DNA from: Pseudomonadota bacterium
Lineage (GTDB): Bacteria; Pseudomonadota; Gammaproteobacteria; Steroidobacterales; Steroidobacteraceae
Reading direction: 5' to 3'
Assembly (NCBI GenBank): GCA_023433465.1
Contig: JAEZCR010000118.1
Span: 1-11,354, forward strand
Length of the DNA: 11,354 nt
The translations under genes and the position numbers were made by a program. Below are positions 6,576 to 11,354 of this stretch, piece after piece; positions within the stretch are counted from its first letter, which is position 1, and each line of letters opens with the position of its first letter. The notes beneath the pieces were generated by a model. That model had not been told where the DNA came from. It saw only the letters and a program-made list of their open reading frames with translations, and ran no database searches.

Positions 6576-7733
6576 TTAGAACGAGCGGCCCTGCTGTTCT
6601 TCGTCGATGATCGTGAGGGCGCCGCCGTCGTCGAGGTTCTTCACCTCGCGCTTGCTTTCGAGCTTGATGCGCAGGCGCAGCTCGTTCTTCGAGTCGGCGT
6701 TGCGCAGAGCGTCTTCGTAGGAAATGAACCCGGCCTCGTACAGCTCGTAGAGCGCCTGGTCGAAGGTCTTCATGCCGATGCGCGTCGAGCGCGACATGAC
6801 TTCTTTGATCTTGGCGACCTCGCCCTTGAAGATGAGGTCCTGGATCAGCGGCGAGTTCAGCATGATCTCCATCGCCGCGATGCGCCCCGAGCCGGACTCG
6901 CGCGGAATCAGGCGCTGCGAGATCAGCGCGCGGATATTGAGCGAGAGATCCATCAGCAGCTGTTCGCGACGCTCGTCGGGGAAGAAGTTGATGATGCGGT
7001 CCAGCGCCTGGTTGGAGCTGTTCGCGTGCAGCGTCGCGAGCACGAGGTGACCGGTCTCGGCGAACTGGATGCCGTATTCCATCGTCTCGCGATCGCGGAT
7101 TTCGCCGATCAGGATGACGTCGGGCGCCTGGCGCAGCGTGTTCTTGAGCGCCGCGTGCCAGTTGTCGGTGTCGACGCCGATTTCGCGGTGCGTGATCACG
7201 CAGCCCTTGTGCTGGTGCACGTATTCGACCGGATCCTCGATCGTGACGATGTGGCCGCGCGTCTTCTCGTTGCGGTAGCCGACCATCGCGGCGAGCGAGG
7301 TCGACTTACCCGAGCCGGTGCCGCCGACCATGATCACGAGGCCGCGCTTCGACAGCACGACTTCCTTGAGCACCGGCGGAAGATCCAGCTCCTCGAGCGT
7401 CGGAATCTTCGAATTGATGAGGCGGATGACGCAGCCGGTATTGCCCTGCTGCACGAACGTGTTCACACGGAAACGGCCGATACCTGGCGGCGCGATCGCG
7501 AAGTTGCACTCCTTCGTCGCGTCGAATTCCTTGGTCTGCCGGTCGTTCATGATCGCGCGTACGAGCACGGCAGACTGCTCGGCGGTCAGCGCGCGCTCGG
7601 ATTGCGGCCGCACTTCGCCGTCGATCTTGATCGCCGGGGGAAACCCCGCGGTGATGAACAGGTCCGATGCCTTCTTCTCCACCACCCGGCGGAGAAGATC
7701 CTGCATCAGCTTTATTCCTTGCTCGCGGTCCAT
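6576..7733 (-). CDS. pilU: Type IV pilus retraction ATPase PilU
   Basis: 385 residues from the ATG at 7731-7733, chosen because AAGGAG lies 7 nt upstream and the start is 11 nt after the pilT stop; the frame is open further upstream inside pilT. The sequence follows Pseudomonas PilU along its length: VEKKASDLFITAGFPP (18-33), Walker A GGTGSGKS at 137-144, TIEDPVEYVHQHKGCV at 164-179, Walker B LIGEIRDRET, and TGHLVLATLHANSSNQALDRIINFFP. It ends in the acidic PilU-like tail (IIDEEQQ). PilU is an accessory motor that depends on PilT to retract pili under load, at the cytoplasmic face of the inner membrane. The ribosome site overlaps the pilT stop, so translation is probably coupled. Confidence 0.95.
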   Translation of the reverse strand: MDREQGIKLMQDLLRRVVEKKASDLFITAGFPPAIKIDGEVRPQSERALTAEQSAVLVRAIMNDRQTKEFDATKECNFAIAPPGIGRFRVNTFVQQGNTGCVIRLINSKIPTLEELDLPPVLKEVVLSKRGLVIMVGGTGSGKSTSLAAMVGYRNEKTRGHIVTIEDPVEYVHQHKGCVITHREIGVDTDNWHAALKNTLRQAPDVILIGEIRDRETMEYGIQFAETGHLVLATLHANSSNQALDRIINFFPDERREQLLMDLSLNIRALISQRLIPRESGSGRIAAMEIMLNSPLIQDLIFKGEVAKIKEVMSRSTRIGMKTFDQALYELYEAGFISYEDALRNADSKNELRLRIKLESKREVKNLDDGGALTIIDEEQQGRSF

Positions 7734-7744
7734 CCCGAAGCTCC

Positions 7745-8785
7745 TTACAAGCTGTCTTTGTTCGCCGCTTTGTAACGGGCTTCTTCCTTGCTGACCACGC
7801 CCTTCGCGACGAGGTCGGCAAGACATTGATCGAGCGTCTGCATACCCTGCTGCGCGCCGGTCTGGATCGCCGAATACATCTGCGCGATCTTGCCTTCGCG
7901 GATCAGGTTACGGATGGCCGGCGTGCCGATCATGATCTCGTGCGCCGCGACGCGTCCGCCGCCATTACGCTTGAGCAGCGTCTGCGAAATCACCGCGCGC
8001 AGCGATTCGGACAGCATCGCGCGCACCATTTCCTTTTCTTGCGCCGGGAACACGTCGACCACGCGGTCGATGGTCTTGGCGGCGGAGCTGGTATGCAGCG
8101 TGCCGAACACGAGGTGGCCGGTTTCCGCGGCGGTGAGCGCGAGACGGATCGTCTCGAGGTCGCGCATTTCGCCGACGAGCACGACGTCCGGGTCCTCGCG
8201 CAGCGCCGAGCGGAGCGCTTCGGAGAAGCCAAGCGTGTCGCGATGGACTTCGCGCTGGTTCACGAGGCAACGCTTGCTCTCGTGCACGAATTCGATGGGG
8301 TCCTCGATCGTGATGATGTGATCGGGACGGTTGTCGTTACAGTGATTGACCATGCCCGCGAGGGTGGTCGACTTTCCCGAGCCGGTCGGGCCGGTCACGA
8401 GCACCAGGCCACGCGGCAGCATGCACAGGTCGCGGAAGATCTTCGGCGCCGCGAGGTCGTCGAGGGAGATGATCTGCGACGGAATGTTGCGGAACACCGC
8501 GCCCGCGCCGCGGTTCTGGTTGAACGCGTTCACGCGGAAGCGCGCGAGCTTGGGGATCTCGAACGAAAAGTCCGTCTCGAAGAACTCTTCGTAAGCCTTG
8601 CGCTGCTTGTCGTTCATGATGTCGTACACCATGCCGTGCACTTCCTTGTGGGTCAGCGCGGGCATGTTGATACGTTTCATGTCGCCATCGACACGAATCA
8701 TGGGAGGCACGCCGGCGGACAGGTGCAAGTCCGAGGCGTTATTCTTTACGGCGAAAGCGAGAAGCTGGGCGACGTCGACGGCCAT
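7745..8785 (-). CDS. pilT: Type IV pilus retraction ATPase PilT
   Basis: 346 residues, the usual PilT length. Hexameric motor that depolymerises type IVa pili and drives twitching motility, at the inner-membrane base of the machine. N-terminal domain with NNASDLHLSAGVPPMIRVDG (15-34), Walker A GPTGSGKS at 132-139, Asp box TIEDPIEFVHE at 159-169, Walker B LVGEMRDLET with E206, His box TGHLVFGTLHT with H224 and H231, and the PilT signature AIRNLIREGK at 290-299, needed for retraction in Pseudomonas. AAGGGA stands 5 nt before the ATG. First gene of a pilT-pilU-pilT-like operon, divergent from yggS. Confidence 0.98.
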   Translation of the reverse strand: MAVDVAQLLAFAVKNNASDLHLSAGVPPMIRVDGDMKRINMPALTHKEVHGMVYDIMNDKQRKAYEEFFETDFSFEIPKLARFRVNAFNQNRGAGAVFRNIPSQIISLDDLAAPKIFRDLCMLPRGLVLVTGPTGSGKSTTLAGMVNHCNDNRPDHIITIEDPIEFVHESKRCLVNQREVHRDTLGFSEALRSALREDPDVVLVGEMRDLETIRLALTAAETGHLVFGTLHTSSAAKTIDRVVDVFPAQEKEMVRAMLSESLRAVISQTLLKRNGGGRVAAHEIMIGTPAIRNLIREGKIAQMYSAIQTGAQQGMQTLDQCLADLVAKGVVSKEEARYKAANKDSL

Positions 8786-8838
8786 GGTTGTCCCTTGGAA
8801 AACGCCGCTGAGTATAGACCCGGGTATCAGTGATCAAT
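8786..8838. promoter_or_regulatory. Divergent pilT / yggS promoter region
   Basis: The 53-bp gap holds overlapping -10-like elements: TATACT on the minus strand (8811-8816) for pilT and TATAGA on the plus strand (8813-8818) for yggS. A partial -35 for pilT may be TTGATC (complement of 8832-8837), spaced only 15 nt. The -35 on the yggS side is poor (TTGTCC with a 19-nt spacer). Overlap suggests the two directions compete for polymerase. Not proven by sequence alone. Confidence 0.4.
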
Positions 8839-9534
8839 ATGTTATCCCTTCCGCAGAATTGCTCGCAGGCAGTGAGCGAAGTGCAGGCCCGGATAGCGGC
8901 CGCCGCCCGCGAAGCCGGGCGAATTGTCGATTCCGTCACGCTTCTGGCCGTCTCGAAAGGCCAGAGCGCCGCAGCAATCGAGGCCGCCGCGCGGGCCGGA
9001 GTCGAGCACTTCGGAGAGAATTTTCTACAGGAATGCCTGCCGAAAATCGCTGAGCTCGCGGGGCGGGAAATCACCTGGCATTTCATCGGCCGCATCCAGG
9101 CTAACAAGACGCGGCCGATCGCCGAGAACTTCGCCTGGGTACATGGCATCGATCGCCTGAAGATCGCGGAGCGCCTGTCCGCGCAGCGCCCATTCCACGC
9201 GCCGCCGCTCAACGTCTGCCTGCAGCTCAATGTCGGCGGCGAAGCCAGCAAGGGCGGCGCTTCCCCCACCGAAATGCGTGCGCTCGCGGAGGCCGTCGCG
9301 GCCCAGCCGCGGCTCGCGCTGCGCGGCCTCATGTGCATGCCGCCCGCGGAATCGGACGTCGCCCGCCAGCGCCAGTGGTTTCGCGAGACTCGCCAGGTCT
9401 TCGACGATCTCAACGAGCAGGGTTTCCGACTGGACACGCTCTCGATGGGCACCAGCGCGGATTTCGAGGCGGCCATCGCCGAAGGGTCGACACTGGTGCG
9501 CGTCGGCACCGCGATCTTCGGGCCGCGATCCTGA
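8839..9534 (+). CDS. yggS: YggS/PROSC family PLP-binding protein
   Basis: 231 residues from ATG 8839; an in-frame GTG at 8830 would add three residues and neither has a good ribosome site. The family binds pyridoxal 5'-phosphate without known catalysis and keeps free PLP and amino-acid/keto-acid pools balanced in the cytoplasm. Motifs: LLAVSKGQ with the PLP lysine K40, HFGENFLQE (57-65), WHFIGRIQANK (80-90), LQLNVGGEASKGG, LRGLMCMPP, SMGTSADFEAAI (202-213) and RVGTAIFG. All are those of the single-domain alanine-racemase-fold barrel. It is first of yggS-proC-yggT, a very common proteobacterial order, and next to pilT as in Pseudomonas. Confidence 0.96.
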   Translation: MLSLPQNCSQAVSEVQARIAAAAREAGRIVDSVTLLAVSKGQSAAAIEAAARAGVEHFGENFLQECLPKIAELAGREITWHFIGRIQANKTRPIAENFAWVHGIDRLKIAERLSAQRPFHAPPLNVCLQLNVGGEASKGGASPTEMRALAEAVAAQPRLALRGLMCMPPAESDVARQRQWFRETRQVFDDLNEQGFRLDTLSMGTSADFEAAIAEGSTLVRVGTAIFGPRS

Positions 9535-9572
9535 CGGCGCGCTAACCTTAGGTAATTCACCAAGGGATCCGG

Positions 9573-10430
9573 ATGGACATCACGGCGGCATTCATCGGCG
9601 GCGGAAACATGGGCGGCGCGCTCATCCGCGGCCTCATCGCACGCGGCCTGCCCGCGCGGAACATCAGCGTCGGCGAAGCGGTACAGCAAAGGCGCGTGCA
9701 GCTCGCCGACGAACTCGGCGTGCACGTCACGGCCGACAATCGCGAGGCGATAACCGGCGCGGACGTCGTCGTGCTGGCGGTGAAGCCCCAGGACATGTCC
9801 CAGACGGTGCGGCCGCTGGCGGAGACGTTTCAGGAACGGCCGCCGCTGGTGCTATCCATCGCCGCGGGAATCCGCGTCGGCGACATCGCGCGCTGGTGCG
9901 GCCCGGGCGTCGCCGTGGTGCGCGCCATGCCGAATCGCCCCGCGCTGAACGGTGCTGGTGCAACCGCCATGTTCGGTCCACCCACCCTGAGCGATGCGCA
10001 ACGCGCGCTCGCCGAGCAGGTCCTGGGCGCGGTCGGCACCACCGTATGGGTGCCCGGAGAGGACGCGCTCGACGTCGTCACGGCGCTCTCGGGCAGCGGC
10101 CCTGCCTACTTCTTCCTGCTGGCCGAGCTCATGACGGATGCCGCGGTGAAACTCGGCCTGGAACGCGCCGCGGCGCAGGAGCTCGCGATCCAGACCCTTT
10201 ACGGTTCGGGACGCATGGCGCGTGACAGCGACGGCGATCTCGCTCGCCTGCGCGCGGAGGTCACTTCCAAGGGCGGCACGACCGAAGCCGCCCTGCGCTC
10301 GTTCGACGCGGCCAACCTGCGTGGTATCGTCGCCACGGCGCTCGGCGCCGCCACGGATCGCGGCCGCGAAATGGCGCAAGCCTTCGGCCAATCCCCCGGC
10401 CAGTCCCCCGGAGACACACACCGCTCATGA
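9573..10430 (+). CDS. proC: Pyrroline-5-carboxylate reductase
   Basis: 285 residues. Reduces 1-pyrroline-5-carboxylate to proline with NAD(P)H, the last step of proline synthesis. N-terminal Rossmann fold with IGGGNMGGALIRG (8-20), VVLAVKPQ (66-73), RAMPNRPALNGAG (117-129), then the helical dimerisation domain with ALSGSGPAYFF (171-181) and VTSKGGTTEAAL (230-241), where the usual SPGGTT has K for P. AAGGGA lies 5 nt before the ATG. The C-terminus ends in a small GQSPGQSPG repeat that looks like a disordered tail. Its stop overlaps the yggT start (ATGA). Confidence 0.97.
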   Translation: MDITAAFIGGGNMGGALIRGLIARGLPARNISVGEAVQQRRVQLADELGVHVTADNREAITGADVVVLAVKPQDMSQTVRPLAETFQERPPLVLSIAAGIRVGDIARWCGPGVAVVRAMPNRPALNGAGATAMFGPPTLSDAQRALAEQVLGAVGTTVWVPGEDALDVVTALSGSGPAYFFLLAELMTDAAVKLGLERAAAQELAIQTLYGSGRMARDSDGDLARLRAEVTSKGGTTEAALRSFDAANLRGIVATALGAATDRGREMAQAFGQSPGQSPGDTHRS

Positions 10431-10960
10431 ACGCACTCGTCTATCTGGTCGATTCGCTGCTGACCATCTACCTGTACGTGCTCATCCTGCGCTTCGTGAT
10501 GCAGCTGTCGCGCGCGGACTTCCGCAACCAGATCGCGCACGCGGTGCTCGTCGTGACCAATCCCTTGATCATGCCGCTGCGCCGCATCCTGCCGCCCATC
10601 GGGAAGATCGATACCGCCACGGTCGTCGCGCTCGTCGTGTTCGCCGCCCTAACCATTGGCGTCGTGCAGGCGCTCGCCGGAGGTTCGCTGCTGGACCCGG
10701 GCACCTGGATCCAGCTCACGCTCCTGTCGCTGCTGCGCGCATTCATCCAGTTCTACACGTTCGCGCTGATCATCTACGCACTGCTTTCCTGGGTCGTCCC
10801 GGCCGGTTATTCGCCGCCGATGGCCATTCTCGGTGCGATCTGCGACCCGATCCTCGCGCCATTTCGCCGCTTGATTCCGCCGATCGGCGGAATCGACCTG
10901 TCCGTGCTGTGGGCGCTGTTGCTGCTCGGCGTGTTGTTGCGCTTGTTTCACTTCGCGTGA
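10427..10960 (+). CDS. yggT: YggT family inner-membrane protein
   Basis: 177 residues, hydrophobic throughout. About four membrane helices are visible, near residues 4-26, 63-85, 95-122 and 157-175. The family's duplicated signature is clear: NPLIMPLRRILPPIG, and later DPILAPFRRLIPPIGG, each followed by a D and a hydrophobic helix. Function is not firmly known; links to osmotic stress and to the cell envelope have been proposed for the family. It starts in the ATGA overlap with proC and is probably the end of the operon. Confidence 0.94.
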   Translation: MNALVYLVDSLLTIYLYVLILRFVMQLSRADFRNQIAHAVLVVTNPLIMPLRRILPPIGKIDTATVVALVVFAALTIGVVQALAGGSLLDPGTWIQLTLLSLLRAFIQFYTFALIIYALLSWVVPAGYSPPMAILGAICDPILAPFRRLIPPIGGIDLSVLWALLLLGVLLRLFHFA

Positions 10961-11278
10961 GTCGCGCGCGCGCCGCATCTTCAAGGGCCCGCCGGCCCAT
11001 CACTACAAAGACTTAACGCGCACTTCGACAACGATTCGACGCTCGTGCGCACGCGCACATGGCGAAGATTCGTACAGCCCACGCGCGCGATTTCGCGCGC
11101 GATGCGACCCGGTCCGAAATCGCGCATGTGCGCGCGAGCCTAGAAAACAAGGCATTTTCAGCGTGTGCGAGCAGCGAAAAACATTTGCCTGCGCGTATTC
11201 GTGTGATATGTTTCGCGCCGAATCGAAAGCGGCGAAGCATTTTTTTCGCTGCGAATTTTTCCAACGAGGAGTCGAGTA
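10961..11278. other. Intergenic region between yggT and HU gene with GC-rich palindromes
   Basis: No gene is recognised in these 318 bp. A 5-bp hairpin GGGCC/GGCCC (10985-10998) lacks a T-run. A hairpin with 9-bp arms and an effective 4-nt loop lies at 11082-11101. An alternative 11-bp pairing joins 11085-11095 with 11115-11125, so the two structures exclude each other. The right half turns AT-richer (AAAACATTTG, ATTTTTTTCG) as expected for a promoter and leader. A plus-strand open frame across it conflicts with the HU start and looks spurious. Confidence 0.5.
11185..11212 (+). promoter_or_regulatory. Candidate promoter for the HU gene
   Basis: TTGCCT (11185-11190) and TATGTT (11207-11212) with a 16-nt spacer are moderate matches to sigma-70 boxes and would give a leader of about 60 nt. 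Placement upstream of the HU ribosome site fits, but the match is only partial. Confidence 0.35.
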
Positions 11279-11354
11279 ATGGCAAAGAAAGGTGGCGCAC
11301 CGACGAAGTCGGAGATCGTGGCCCAGATCACCAAGGACACTGACCTGTCCCGCA
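11279..11354 (+). CDS. HU-family DNA-binding protein (N-terminal fragment)
   Basis: The first 25 codons read MAKKGGAPTKSEIVAQITKDTDLSR and run off the right edge. The TKSEIVxxIxxxTxLSR pattern is the first helix and turn of the HU/IHF fold (compare NKSELIxxIAxxADIS in HU). A short basic, Lys-Gly-rich start precedes it. AGGAG at 11267-11271 with a 7-nt spacer fixes the start. HU proteins are small dimeric nucleoid proteins that bend DNA. Which HU subtype cannot be told from this fragment. Confidence 0.8.
   Translation, partial: MAKKGGAPTKSEIVAQITKDTDLSR

Noticed and set aside
10957..11016. 19-codon frame from a GTG overlapping the yggT stop
   Set aside because: Too short, Arg/Ala low complexity, no ribosome site; looks like chance.
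11141..11170. Possible terminator GCCT...AGGC followed by ATTTTC
   Set aside because: Only a 4-bp stem; too weak to call.
11059..11343. 94-codon plus-strand open frame upstream of and across the HU start
   Set aside because: It overlaps the HU start in another frame, covers palindromic and promoter-like DNA, and has no recognisable family.

Overview
The window is a GC-rich (estimated by eye at about 63-65%) piece of a proteobacterial chromosome, most likely a deep-branching gammaproteobacterium. The gene order supports this. From memory of Pseudomonas aeruginosa, ruvX, pyrR and pyrB lie a few genes from pilU and pilT, with yggS, proC and yggT beyond. Here the order is ruvX-pyrB-[pyrK-like] on the plus strand, [tRNA-like gene, slipin, rtcB] and [pilT, pilU, third PilT paralog] on the minus strand, then yggS-proC-yggT and an HU gene on the plus strand. 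The family cannot be fixed from the sequence; Steroidobacter/Nevskia-like groups are a guess.

Left part (1-2055): the 3' end of ruvX is followed 5 nt later by pyrB (aspartate carbamoyltransferase). pyrB overlaps by 4 nt a FAD/NAD/2Fe-2S electron-transfer protein resembling PyrK. A hairpin with an oligo-T tract for the opposite strand lies between this operon and the convergent rtcB.

Centre (2056-5425, minus strand): rtcB (RNA ligase) is translationally coupled by an ATGA overlap to an upstream SPFH/slipin gene. The slipin carries three copies of an N-terminal module and is preceded by a tandem Shine-Dalgarno array and two overlapping hairpins. About 360 bp further upstream, on the same strand, is a nearly intact tRNA-like gene: anticodon GAG, short variable loop, encoded CCA and one extra base in the acceptor stem. 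Upstream again is a strong stable-RNA-type promoter, a possible 44-residue ORF and an intrinsic terminator. This block looks like an RNA-repair island inserted between the pyrimidine and pilus genes, and it is the most interesting part of the window.

Right part (5426-11354): three tandem retraction-type ATPases (pilT, pilU and a third paralog) probably form one operon for type IV pilus retraction and twitching. They diverge from yggS-proC-yggT (PLP homeostasis, proline synthesis, membrane protein) over a 53-bp intergenic region with overlapping -10 elements. The window ends in the first 25 codons of an HU-family DNA-binding protein preceded by a 318-bp GC-rich, palindrome-bearing gap.
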